From NCBI RefSeq assembly GCF_003574465.1, contig NZ_QOWC01000001.1:62001-126000 (forward strand): DNA of 64,000 bases. Reading direction: 5' to 3'. The stretch's first letter is position 1. Each line of letters starts with the position of its first letter. This document shows positions 8,174 to 17,500 of the stretch, in pieces. The position numbers and the translations under genes were made by a program. The stretch is from Methylobacterium crusticola (GTDB lineage: Bacteria > Pseudomonadota > Alphaproteobacteria > Rhizobiales > Beijerinckiaceae). A model generated the notes under the pieces. It saw only the letters and a program-made list of their open reading frames with translations. It was not told where the DNA came from and did not search any database.

Positions 8174-8380
8174 TTACCGGCGCCCGCCGCCCGCGACGGA
8201 GTGCATGTCCCGCTCCACGGCGGCGATCGCGCTGGCCTCGGCCGCGGCCTCGGTCGGGTACGGCCGGTCCGACCGCTCGACGAGGCTTCCGCTCCTGCGG
8301 ACAGCCCACTGGTAGTGCCCGGCGGGCTTGGGGAGAGGTGAATCCTCGATGGTGTAGGGGTGGGGGATGCTGTCGGCCAT
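8174..8380 (-). CDS. Small hypothetical protein
   Basis: A 68-residue protein taken from the ATG at 8380 (MADSIPHPYTIEDSPLPKP); the upstream extension to 8461 lacks protein-like composition. The core HYQWAVRRSGSLVERSDRPY looks like two beta strands, followed by the helix TEAAAEASAIAAVERD. This resembles small DUF-type proteins common in Methylobacterium islands, function unknown. Confidence 0.55.
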   Translation of the reverse strand: MADSIPHPYTIEDSPLPKPAGHYQWAVRRSGSLVERSDRPYPTEAAAEASAIAAVERDMHSVAGGGRR

Positions 8381-8689
8381 GGTGCTCCTATAGAGGGCGG
8401 CCGTGCCCGCGGCCATTCGGCCATAGCAAAGCATGCATGCAGCGGCACGAGGTCGACACACCGCATCCTCACGCCGGATGCTCCCGTGCGGCCAGATCTA
8501 GCCACATTACAAGAGTGGCCGCGTAGACTTCTACCGGCGCGTGCGCGAGATCCAGGGCTCGGCCGAGGCGATGGCGGCCGGCGGCGAGGGTGGGGTGCAG
8601 TGACGGGCAGTCATACAAGCAGTGCAGCACGCAAAAAGGAGTCCTGCACACGCAACCAGACGTTTTCATGATAGTTGGAGAGGATCGCC
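8381..8689. other. Intergenic stretch without a recognised gene
   Basis: About 300 bases between a minus-strand small gene and the AT-rich ATPase gene. The composition changes from GC-rich to AT-rich near 8610, probably the left edge of the segment that brought in the ATPase. No convincing reading frame or hairpin seen. Confidence 0.4.
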
Positions 8690-10270
8690 GTGTACCTTAA
8701 TGTGCGCAGGGAGATCGCTTTGTCGATTGATTTCCTCAAGACTTTTGGATTTCTCCAAGATCCATTTGCGTCTACTAACGCAGCGGACGAGCCACTGATC
8801 GATAAGTATTTTGTGGATCCGCCATTTTTTCCTGCGGTGGTTGGTGACCCAAATACTCCAAAGAGCAATGTTGTTTTTGCGCCGCGTGGTGGAGGCAAAA
8901 CTGCTCAGAAAATAATGATTGAGAAACGAAGTGCGGAGGCGCATCAATTTCTCTGCTTAACTTATGATCGATTTCCGACAAATGTAATTAGACTGCCAAA
9001 GGATGCTGACGCGGAATATCATCTGACAAATATTTGTCGTATATTACTGATAGCTATCCTTTGCGAGATTGAAGAGCGAAAGTATCTCCCGCAGGAAGTA
9101 GACGAGATCGACAAACGATTGATTGTCTCTCTTTCTCGCAAGTTACTAGGCGATCTGTCGGCCGAGAAATTTCAGGAATCACTTGCATCTGTCAAATCTT
9201 TTGGAGATAAGCCAAAAGATTACTATGGAAGATATGGCGGTATAGTCACTGGTTTACTAAATTTAATGGCGGCTAAATTTGGGTTCGGCAAATTCGAATT
9301 GGCAACGGCAGCATATAAACCTCTTGATGAAACTTTACGGTTTCAGTTTGAGTCTCTTGTGGCTCTCGTCAAGAAATTTGGATACAAATCGACCTATATA
9401 CTTGTCGATCGCGTCGATGAATTGACAATAACAGCCAGTGACGCTGGAAAAAATTTCGAGTTCCTGGAGTCTCTACTAATCGATCTTCCACTACTCGAAA
9501 CCAATGGTTTGGCTTTCAAATTCTTTCTATGGGACAAAATCAAGGACATGTATCAAGATGCAGGCGGCCGGCCAGACCGGTTGCTCGAATATTCGCTTGA
9601 TTGGTCGGTAGCGGATTTGGAAATTGTCCTTAGTAAGAGATTATCGACCTATTCAGAAGGTAAAATCCGTCAATTCGATGATTTGGTTGCCTCGGACTCG
9701 CCATATAATGTGCATCGCATGATCGCGTATTTTGCTCATGCCTCGCCACGAGATATGGTTCGGATCTGCAAGAAAATAGTCGATGAGCATACAAAGACCG
9801 GGAGGTATGGAGAAAAGATCGAGTTTAGAACTGTCAAAGCGGGCATTATAAACTTCGCTACTGAAAGAGCTCGCGAGTTGTATGGTGCGATTTTTGGAGA
9901 ACTGAAGAAAGTTGGTGATGTCAATTTCACAATCAACAGGCTCGCAAACGACATCTTTCGCGTCAGTACACAGGCGGCGAGGTCGAAAGTTAAGAACTGG
10001 CAAAACTCAGGTGCAGTGGTCAAGATAGGCGATGTACCTAACCCTGGCAATAGACCTCAATATCTGTATGGCATTCTAGATCCTCGGCTTGCGATAGCTG
10101 TTAATTCAGATCGCAGCATTGAAGAGGCAATGGATTATTCATTAGTAATATGTCCGCACTGCACCGCATTACGAATTGTTGAAGAAGGGGAGATAACTTG
10201 TCCAGATTGTCAGGGTAATTTTATAGCTGAAGACGCTAATACGATGGGACAACTCTGCAGGCGGTCATAA
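8690..10270 (+). CDS. AT-rich P-loop ATPase with C-terminal zinc ribbon
   Basis: A 526-residue protein. GTG 8690 is chosen because GGAGAGG ends 6 bases upstream; TTG 8675 is an alternative. The ATPase core shows NVVFAPRGGGKTAQ (Walker A, about residues 60-74) and TYILVDRVDEL (Walker B, about 235-245), as in ORC/Cdc6-like and 'Sll1717-type' P-loop proteins. A conserved-looking helical region follows, and the end carries CPHC...CPDC, a four-Cys zinc ribbon. The start, FLKTFGFLQDPFASTNA-DE, also fits that group. Base use is strongly AT-rich with rare codons for this genome, so it was acquired by transfer. Such ATPases occur in defence islands, often with an effector; none is seen next to it. The role is inferred, the ATPase call is firm. 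Confidence 0.8.
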   Translation: MYLNVRREIALSIDFLKTFGFLQDPFASTNAADEPLIDKYFVDPPFFPAVVGDPNTPKSNVVFAPRGGGKTAQKIMIEKRSAEAHQFLCLTYDRFPTNVIRLPKDADAEYHLTNICRILLIAILCEIEERKYLPQEVDEIDKRLIVSLSRKLLGDLSAEKFQESLASVKSFGDKPKDYYGRYGGIVTGLLNLMAAKFGFGKFELATAAYKPLDETLRFQFESLVALVKKFGYKSTYILVDRVDELTITASDAGKNFEFLESLLIDLPLLETNGLAFKFFLWDKIKDMYQDAGGRPDRLLEYSLDWSVADLEIVLSKRLSTYSEGKIRQFDDLVASDSPYNVHRMIAYFAHASPRDMVRICKKIVDEHTKTGRYGEKIEFRTVKAGIINFATERARELYGAIFGELKKVGDVNFTINRLANDIFRVSTQAARSKVKNWQNSGAVVKIGDVPNPGNRPQYLYGILDPRLAIAVNSDRSIEEAMDYSLVICPHCTALRIVEEGEITCPDCQGNFIAEDANTMGQLCRRS

Positions 10271-10298
10271 ACCCGCCAATCTAATTGCTAACACTGAC

Positions 10299-10339
10299 GA
10301 GCGTCGCCCGGCAAGGCTCTAAACCTCCACCGGGCGCTC
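10299..10339 (+). terminator. Probable terminator of the ATPase gene
   Basis: CGCCCGG at 10305-10311 pairs with CCGGGCG at 10330-10336, extended by GAG/CTC at the base. No U-tract follows beyond CTACTGTCTG, so termination strength is uncertain. It lies 30 bases after the ATPase stop. Confidence 0.4.
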
Positions 10340-10426
10340 TACTGTCTGACGCCGCAGCCGCACCCCCGGACCCTCGCCATTCTCCTCGATGAGGATGACG
10401 CCGGCAGATCTGAGCGGCTTGGAGGC

Positions 10427-10458
10427 TGGTGGGCCCGACAGGCCTCGAACCTGCCAGC
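10427..10458 (-). other. tRNA 3'-end-like fragment, possible attachment-site remnant
   Basis: Read on the minus strand, 10455-10427 gives GCAGGTTCGAGGCCTGT, then CGGGCCCA and CCA. This is the shape of a T-arm (GCAGG stem, TTCGAGG loop, CCTGT) joined to an acceptor 3' strand and CCA tail. The D-arm and a normal anticodon stem are absent, so it is not an intact tRNA gene. Integrating elements use exactly this part of tRNA genes as attachment sites and leave such copies behind. It lies between AT-rich island genes. Confidence 0.45.
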
Positions 10459-10474
10459 ATCTCTCTCATGGCCG

Positions 10475-10939
10475 TTAGAGACCCTTGGCGCCGCCGCGCG
10501 CCGCCAGTTCTCGATAAATTATTACGCAGTCACTGCCGTTGGGGACAAATCGAACAACATTATTGCTCTTGCGATCGTCCCATTTGTACGCGCCGAACCG
10601 ACGGGGTTCTGGATCAGACTCGCCGTACTTTGAAACAAGAGTTCGTTCTATCGAAGGACAATCAGCGCCGTTAACAGGGTGAAGTGACACGATTGCAAGC
10701 CCTCGGCTTCCCTGAAATTCGAAATGTGCGTTGAATGCGAATGGTCCAGATTGAAAAGGAGCCGCAAGTTCAACTTTATATGTCTCGTTGCTGTATTTTG
10801 AAGAATAAGGCTGCGCTTTCCCTTTGGAAATTTTTGCAACCTGTTCGACGCTCATTCCCCAGCGTGTGTACTGCCAATCTGCGCTTGCAGGGACCGTGCT
10901 CACTATGAATGCCGTAAATAGGCATAATATGGTTCGCAT
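10475..10939 (-). CDS. Small exported protein, AT-rich
   Basis: A 154-residue protein with a clear signal peptide (MRTILCLFTAFIVSTVPASA, cleavage after ASA). The mature part starts DWQYTRWGMSVEQV, a pattern seen in periplasmic proteins where W-G-M-(S/T)-xx-xV precedes a beta-rich domain. Cys residues at about 110 and 139 could form a disulfide. Base use is AT-richer than the chromosome, as in the ATPase gene nearby. Function unknown. Confidence 0.7.
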   Translation of the reverse strand: MRTILCLFTAFIVSTVPASADWQYTRWGMSVEQVAKISKGKAQPYSSKYSNETYKVELAAPFQSGPFAFNAHFEFQGSRGLAIVSLHPVNGADCPSIERTLVSKYGESDPEPRRFGAYKWDDRKSNNVVRFVPNGSDCVIIYRELAARGGAKGL

Positions 10940-11004
10940 TATCAGCCTCTAATTCTTTGACTTCGAAATACATTCTAATGTGCTGAATTTATGCAGAATC
11001 CAAC

Positions 11005-11205
11005 TCATTTCAGATAGCCTTTGGCTTTGAAGTGCTCTGTGAGAGCCTCGCGGATTGCCTCTGGGCGTGAAGGCTTCGGTTCTGGCTGATCTGCGATCCA
11101 GGCATCAAGAGGAGCTATGTGCTCCGGTTGCAGGCGCACAGTCACGGGCTCACCCTTTCCTGTGGCAGGCCGGCCGCGCTTTTTTGTGACGTCACGAATT
11201 GACAT
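11005..11205 (-). CDS. Ribbon-helix-helix-type small DNA-binding protein
   Basis: A 66-residue protein: a basic start (KKRGRPATGKG), then EPVTVRLQPEHIAPLDAWIA, a beta strand followed by helices, and RPEAIREALTEHFKAKG. That strand-helix-helix order is the CopG/Arc ribbon-helix-helix layout. Such proteins repress their own promoter or act as antitoxins, but no toxin gene is adjacent on the same strand. Confidence 0.7.
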   Translation of the reverse strand: MSIRDVTKKRGRPATGKGEPVTVRLQPEHIAPLDAWIADQPEPKPSRPEAIREALTEHFKAKGYLK

Positions 11206-11295
11206 GGCCTATTTATGATGGCACAAAACCCGGGCCGCACCAAGGGGTAGGATCCTCGGTACGGCCCTAACCACAACCGTCTCTGAGGGACGATC

Positions 11296-11526
11296 ATGGC
11301 TATCCGTACCGCTACCACGCCGGCCCGCGCCGGTGAACGCTCCCGCTCGCCCGCTGCTCAGGTCGGGCCCGTGACGGCCGCGATCCGCGCCGTGCGTGCC
11401 GAGGACATGGACCAGGAGCGTGATCGCATTGCCGAGCTACGCGAAGGTCTGGGCCGCTACTTCGCAGGCCTGGGCCCGGACGAGGGCCGCGCCTTCGACG
11501 CGCTCCTGGCTCAGGGAGAGCTGTGA
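11296..11526 (+). CDS. Small hypothetical protein, first of a coupled pair
   Basis: A 76-residue protein with GAGGGACGATC before ATG 11296. The N-terminal half is Ala/Arg/Thr rich and probably disordered; the second half is a helix (AEDMDQERDRIAELREGLGRYFAGL). Its stop overlaps the next ATG. No family recognised. Confidence 0.6.
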   Translation: MAIRTATTPARAGERSRSPAAQVGPVTAAIRAVRAEDMDQERDRIAELREGLGRYFAGLGPDEGRAFDALLAQGEL

Positions 11527-12296
11527 TGAAGGCCGCACGCAAGACGTCTCCGGCGGTCGATCCGATCCTGGCGGCGATCGAGCGCCACCGCGTCGCTCAT
11601 GAGGCCTTCGGCGAGGCCGTAGAGGCCTCCGACCACGTGCAGATCAGGAAGAGGGGCGGCAACGCCTCGCCCCGCGCCATGGCGATCCTGAAGGCGCAGC
11701 GCGACCAGGCCGACGCCGCCGAGGAGCGCGCTTGGCGTCACCTTTTCGGAGAACTGCCGAGCACAACCGCAGGGCTACTTGCCGTGATGCGCCACGCCGG
11801 GGAGCACTACGACTCGATGATCGGGATGGACGATCCGCCGGACGTGTTCGGATCGCTCGCGGTGATGACGGGGGCGCTGCTCCAAGATCCGGAGGCCGTT
11901 GCGGCGCGATCGTCGGCGGCGCAGGCCGAAGCGGTGTCCGACACCGCGAGTTCCGATCCGATCTACGAGGCGCTGTTCGAATGCCTCGAGGCCGATCGCG
12001 CCTACACCGCAACCTTCACCATGCCGGGCCAGCCGGAAGTGGAGGAGACGCCCGAGTTGATGGAGCGCCGGACCGGCGCCGGCGATGCCGTGCACGAGAT
12101 CTGGAACGGGAAGGTCCTCGAGACGGTCCCGACCACCGCCCGCGGCGCCGGCGCCCTAGCGCGCTTCGCTTCCGGGTTCCTGGAGGAACACGGCTGCGAA
12201 TTGGATGAGGCCATCGCCGTGCTCGCGCTGATCGGCGAGTGCCCCGCCTTGCGATCGGCGCCTCTGGCGGACGCTGACGAGGCCGATCAGGCCTGA
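11526..12296 (+). CDS. Hypothetical helical protein
   Basis: A 256-residue protein from ATG 11526, overlapping the previous stop (TGATG) with GGGAGAG upstream; GTG 11523 is an alternative. It is rich in Ala and Glu and predicted helical throughout, with no membrane segment and no motif I recognise. I recall proteins of this type in Methylobacterium islands. It is the last island gene before the broken chromosomal gene at 12496. Confidence 0.6.
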   Translation: MKAARKTSPAVDPILAAIERHRVAHEAFGEAVEASDHVQIRKRGGNASPRAMAILKAQRDQADAAEERAWRHLFGELPSTTAGLLAVMRHAGEHYDSMIGMDDPPDVFGSLAVMTGALLQDPEAVAARSSAAQAEAVSDTASSDPIYEALFECLEADRAYTATFTMPGQPEVEETPELMERRTGAGDAVHEIWNGKVLETVPTTARGAGALARFASGFLEEHGCELDEAIAVLALIGECPALRSAPLADADEADQA

Positions 12297-12495
12297 CCCG
12301 TGGCCAGGGCCAGGGCAGGATGAGGCCTGCCTAGGCCCGCCTATCGGACGCTCGTGCAGCGTGTCCAAAGCGACACGGCAGGTTCGCAGGCGATCGCTGC
12401 CGTTCGCTCAAATCCGCTCGCAAACCATGGGTACAATAATAGGTCTGCCAAGTGGGCCTAGCATCAAAGTGCTGAGATAAAAGGGATATTTGATG

Positions 12496-12723
12496 TCATC
12501 TCCCGGAGAAATGCTCCGGCCGGTCCGGATACGCGCTCATGTTGGCGGCGCGCAGGTTGAGCAGGTGGTCGCAGGCCTGCGTGCCGTAGGCGAGGCCGCG
12601 CCCGAAGCTGCCGCCCTTCTCGCACAGGAGCACCGACCAGGGCCGGGGCAGGGCGGACAGCAGGTGGAGCGCCGCCATGCTGCCGCTGAAGCCGGCGCCG
12701 ACGACCGCGATGACCGGGTTCAT
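12496..12723 (-). pseudogene. FAD/NAD(P)-binding protein, truncated after 75 codons
   Basis: From ATG 12723 the frame encodes NPVIAVVGAGFSGSMAALHL, a GxGxxG dinucleotide-binding fold, then GGSFGRGLAYGTQACDHLLN and LRAANMSAYPDRPEHF. This is the N-terminus of a FAD-NAD(P)-binding family whose members usually run to several hundred residues. The frame stops right after EHFSGR, and the sequence beyond turns AT-richer and unrelated. The break marks the right edge of the accessory island, so the gene was probably interrupted by insertion. Confidence 0.75.
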
Positions 12724-12734
12724 CCGGGGAGCCG

Positions 12735-12860
12735 TCAGGATGCGCGCAGCAGGAACGCGAAGGCGCTGAGGATCAGCGCCACGCAGAGCGCGACGGCGAC
12801 GAGCCCGGGGCTCGGCTCGGAGGGGTGGAACGGGACGGCCGGGTCGGGGAGTTGCACCAT
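12735..12860 (-). CDS. Single-pass small membrane protein (41 residues)
   Basis: ATG at 12860 is preceded by AAGGA at proper spacing on the minus strand. The peptide MVQLPDPAVPFHPSEPSPGL is followed by the hydrophobic segment VAVALCVALILSAFAFLL and RAS. One membrane helix, short positive C-terminus. It lies between the groEL terminator hairpin and the truncated FAD gene. Function unknown. Confidence 0.5.
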   Translation of the reverse strand: MVQLPDPAVPFHPSEPSPGLVAVALCVALILSAFAFLLRAS

Positions 12861-12891
12861 GACGGTCCTTGGCGACGGGCGAGAGCGAGGA

Positions 12892-12921
12892 GCGCCCCGG
12901 GGAGGAGGATCCCCGGGGCGC
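12892..12921 (-). terminator. Strong hairpin after groEL
   Basis: GCGCCCCGGGGA at 12892-12903 pairs perfectly with TCCCCGGGGCGC at 12910-12921, with a 6-base loop. It lies 13 bases past the groEL stop. The minus-strand sequence after it is TCCTCGCTCTCG, pyrimidine-rich rather than a true U-tract. Confidence 0.6.
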
Positions 12922-12934
12922 GCGGGACCGATTG

Positions 12935-14880
<1,946 letters not shown>

Positions 14881-14965
14881 CGGTGGAGCCTCCTGGTTGA
14901 AGGGGACCGGATCGCCCGCGTTCGGGGCGCATCCGACGTCCCAAGGGTGTCCGGAGGCGTTCGCC

Positions 14966-14995
14966 AAGTCAACGAGATTGTTCTTTTTAAAGAAC
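14966..14995 (-). promoter_or_regulatory. Palindrome plus -35-like element upstream of groES
   Basis: GTTCTTTTTAAAGAAC at 14980-14995 is an inverted repeat with 7-base arms. On the minus strand it runs into AATCTCG and then TTGACT, a good -35 hexamer, with groES downstream. The same block, almost base for base, lies upstream of the binding-protein gene at 23351. It looks like an operator or activator site touching the promoter; the cognate regulator is unknown. Confidence 0.6.
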
Positions 14996-15481
14996 GCTGC
15001 GGGGGAGGGGACCAGACTGCCGCGGAGCGCAGACCGAGAAGAATTTCCGGCGTTCGGTGGACCGCACCAGGACGTGACGCCCGTCGGGGGATGGCTGGAC
15101 GAGGCGGCGCCGGTCGCGGCGCGAGCGCGGCCAGAGGGCTACCCGATCGCACTGCCGTCGGGCGCCGCCCTCGATCCGCGCTTCGGCGCGCGTCCTCGTG
15201 CCGAACCGGTGCTTGTTCCGGCCGGGAACGCTCGGACCGCGCTTGCCGCGTCCACGCACGGCGTTCGGCCGCGCGGACTTCCCGGCGTTGTTCCAGGCCA
15301 GGGCCTCGCTGCCGGCGAGCCGCACGCGCGGGAAGTTCAGGGCCGCGGCCTCCTGGGCGGGGCCCGCCGGCGCTCCGTGGCGCGCCGGGGCTCCGTGGCG
15401 CGCCGCAGCACGCTGCGCGTTGGTCCGTGGCGCGAGGCCGCGCGGTGTCGAGCGACGCAGGGCGGCCCCGCTGGGCGACGT
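14996..15481. other. Gap between groES promoter and the cysteine desulfurase gene
   Basis: About 490 bases of very GC-rich sequence. Long open frames exist on both strands, but they are Arg/Pro/Ala rich and show no motif or ribosome-binding site, so I take them as non-coding. A 16-base tandem repeat lies at 15372-15405. Confidence 0.4.
15372..15405 (+). repeat. Short tandem repeat
   Basis: GCTCCGTGGCGCGCCG occurs at 15372-15387 and again at 15390-15405, with a partial third copy (TCCGTGGCGCGA) at 15424. Period 18 bases. It lies in the untranslated gap downstream of the desulfurase gene. Confidence 0.6.
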
Positions 15482-17500
15482 TCAGCGCCGCGGCAGCGTG
15501 TGCAGCACCTTGAGGAACACGTCGACGTCCTCGCGGGTGTTGTAGAAGGCGAGCGAGGCGCGGACCGACTGGTCGACGCCGAAGCGGCGCAGGGCCGGCA
15601 GGGCGCAGTGATGGCCCGAGCGCACCGCGACGCCGTGCCGGTCGAGGTGAAGGGCGACCGTCTCGTTCTCGTGGCCCTCGATCACGAACGACATCACGCT
15701 CGCCTTCTCGCGCGCCGTCCCGAGGAGGCGCAGGCCCTTCACTCCGGCGAGCCCTTCCTGCGCGTAGTCGAGCAGGTCGTGCTCGTAGGCGGCGATGCCG
15801 GGCAGGCCCACGCCCTCCAGGTAGTCGAGGGCGGCCCCGAGCCCCACCGCGCCCGCGATGTCCGGGGTGCCAGCCTCGAATTTTTCCGGCGCGCCCTTGT
15901 AGACGGTCTTTGCGAAGGTGACGTCCTCGATCATGTGGCCGCCGCCCTGCCACGGCGGCATCGCGGCGAGCAGGTGGCTCTTGCCGTAGAGCGCGCCGAT
16001 CCCGGTCGGCCCGAACACCTTGTGGCCCGAGAAGACCAGGAAGTCGGCGTCGAGCGCCTGCACGTCGATGGGGATGTGCGGGGTCGACTGGGCGGCATCG
16101 ACCAGCACCGGCACGCCGTAGGCGTGGGCGAGCGCGATGATCTCGCGGATCGGGTTCACCGTCCCCAGCGCGTTGGCGACGTGGGTCACCGAGACGATTC
16201 TGCTGCGGCCCGAGAGCAGGGCGGCGTACTGCTCGAAGATGATCTCGCCGCGGTCGTTGACCGGGATCACCCGGATCGTCGCGCCGGTGGCCTGCGCCAG
16301 GAGCTGCCACGGTACGATGTTGGCGTGGTGCTCGATCGTCGAGACGATGATCTCGTCGCCCGGGCCGACATTGGCCCGGCCGTAGGAGTTGGCGACGAGG
16401 TTGATGCCCTCGGTGGTGCCTCGCAGGAAGACGATGTCGTCCTTCGACGGCGCGTTGAGGAAGCGGCGGGTCTTCTCGCGGCCGCCCTCGAACAGGTCCG
16501 TCGCGCGCGCCGCGAGCGTGTGGGCCGCCCGGTGGATGTTCGAGTTGTGGCGGCCGTAGAACTCGCTCGTCGCGTCGATGACGCTCTGCGGCTTGTGGGT
16601 GGTGGCGGCGTTGTCGAGCCAGACCAGCCGGTGCCCGTTCACGCTCTGGTGCAGGGCCGGAAAATCCCGGCGGACGCGCTCGACGTCGAAGGGCGCCGCG
16701 GCCGGGCTCGATCCGAGGGCGAGCGCCCGCGGGGCCGGGCCGTCGTGGCGCGCCGGCTCGACCCGCGGCCGGGGAGCCGGACGGCCACCGCGGCGGGCCG
16801 GACTGGGTGACGGGTTCAGGAAGTAGTAGTCGGCCTCGGCCGAGGGCAGGGAAGTCGGCTCGGGCGGGCGGCCGGTGCGCCGGACGTGCTCCTGTGCCAC
16901 GTCCACGCCGGCCCGCGACGGATCCCCCGGGACCAGGGCCGGCGCCAGCGCCTGCGCGAAGGCGTGGGCGCGCGGATGGTCGGCGGCGATCTGCCGGTAG
17001 AGGTCGGTGCCGCCGGGCAGGCCGGCCGCCACCTCGGGCAGGCTCGGCACGAAGAACTCGGGCAGGGCCCGCGACCCGAGCGGGTTCGGCCCGAACGGCC
17101 CGGCGAGCGGATGCAGCGAGGGCACCGCACCGAGATCGAGCGCGTTCGCGCCGGCCGGCGCCGGCGACGCCCCGACCGGGCTGGCGGCCGAGGGACCGGT
17201 GAGGCCCGGCAGGCCGACCGGCGGCGCCCCGAACGAGCGGGCGCCGAGCGCGGCGATGCCGGGCTCGATCCCCGAGGGCCGCTCGCCGGCGGGAGCCGGG
17301 GGGAGGGCCCGCGGGACCTGAACCTGCGGAACTTGCGCCTGCGGGACTTGGGGGCCCGCCGGCAGCGTCGGGGCGAAGGGGGCGCTCGCGGCCTGGCCCT
17401 GCCCGTAGATCTCGCGGGCGAGGCGCCCGACGAGATCCGCGTGGGCGAGCTCGGCCGGCGTCCCGGAGGGGAAGCCGGGCCGCGCCTCAGGCGTAGTCAT
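15482..17500 (-). CDS. Encapsulin-cargo cysteine desulfurase with long N-terminal extension
   Basis: A 672-residue PLP enzyme; SufS/CsdA-type enzymes are about 410. The C-terminal 410 residues are the desulfurase: VWLDNAATTHKP, the PLP-lysine segment VFSGHKVFGPTGIGALYG, and RSGHHCALP with the catalytic Cys at 632. It takes sulfur from cysteine as a persulfide, giving alanine. The first 260 residues are Pro/Ala/Gly rich and disordered, with short conserved-looking blocks: PEFFVPSLPEVAAGLPG, and AEADYYFLNP just before the enzyme. This is the layout of the cysteine desulfurase cargo loaded into family 2 encapsulins (described for SrpI in Synechococcus elongatus). The ATG lies 14 bases inside the encapsulin gene end, so shell and cargo are translated together. 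Confidence 0.92.
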   Translation of the reverse strand: MTTPEARPGFPSGTPAELAHADLVGRLAREIYGQGQAASAPFAPTLPAGPQVPQAQVPQVQVPRALPPAPAGERPSGIEPGIAALGARSFGAPPVGLPGLTGPSAASPVGASPAPAGANALDLGAVPSLHPLAGPFGPNPLGSRALPEFFVPSLPEVAAGLPGGTDLYRQIAADHPRAHAFAQALAPALVPGDPSRAGVDVAQEHVRRTGRPPEPTSLPSAEADYYFLNPSPSPARRGGRPAPRPRVEPARHDGPAPRALALGSSPAAAPFDVERVRRDFPALHQSVNGHRLVWLDNAATTHKPQSVIDATSEFYGRHNSNIHRAAHTLAARATDLFEGGREKTRRFLNAPSKDDIVFLRGTTEGINLVANSYGRANVGPGDEIIVSTIEHHANIVPWQLLAQATGATIRVIPVNDRGEIIFEQYAALLSGRSRIVSVTHVANALGTVNPIREIIALAHAYGVPVLVDAAQSTPHIPIDVQALDADFLVFSGHKVFGPTGIGALYGKSHLLAAMPPWQGGGHMIEDVTFAKTVYKGAPEKFEAGTPDIAGAVGLGAALDYLEGVGLPGIAAYEHDLLDYAQEGLAGVKGLRLLGTAREKASVMSFVIEGHENETVALHLDRHGVAVRSGHHCALPALRRFGVDQSVRASLAFYNTREDVDVFLKVLHTLPRR

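Noticed and set aside
10427..10520. Intact tRNA gene on the minus strand
   Set aside because: No D-arm, no seven-base anticodon loop and no pairing 5' acceptor strand; only the T-arm and 3' end are tRNA-like.
14881..15000. Possible CIRCE heat-shock operator at groES
   Set aside because: Searched by eye for TTAGCACTC and GAGTGCTAA arms; none present. The palindrome found is of a different sequence.
15000..15481. Possible extra gene between groES and the desulfurase
   Set aside because: Frames are open on both strands but composition is shadow-like and no ribosome-binding site or motif supports any.
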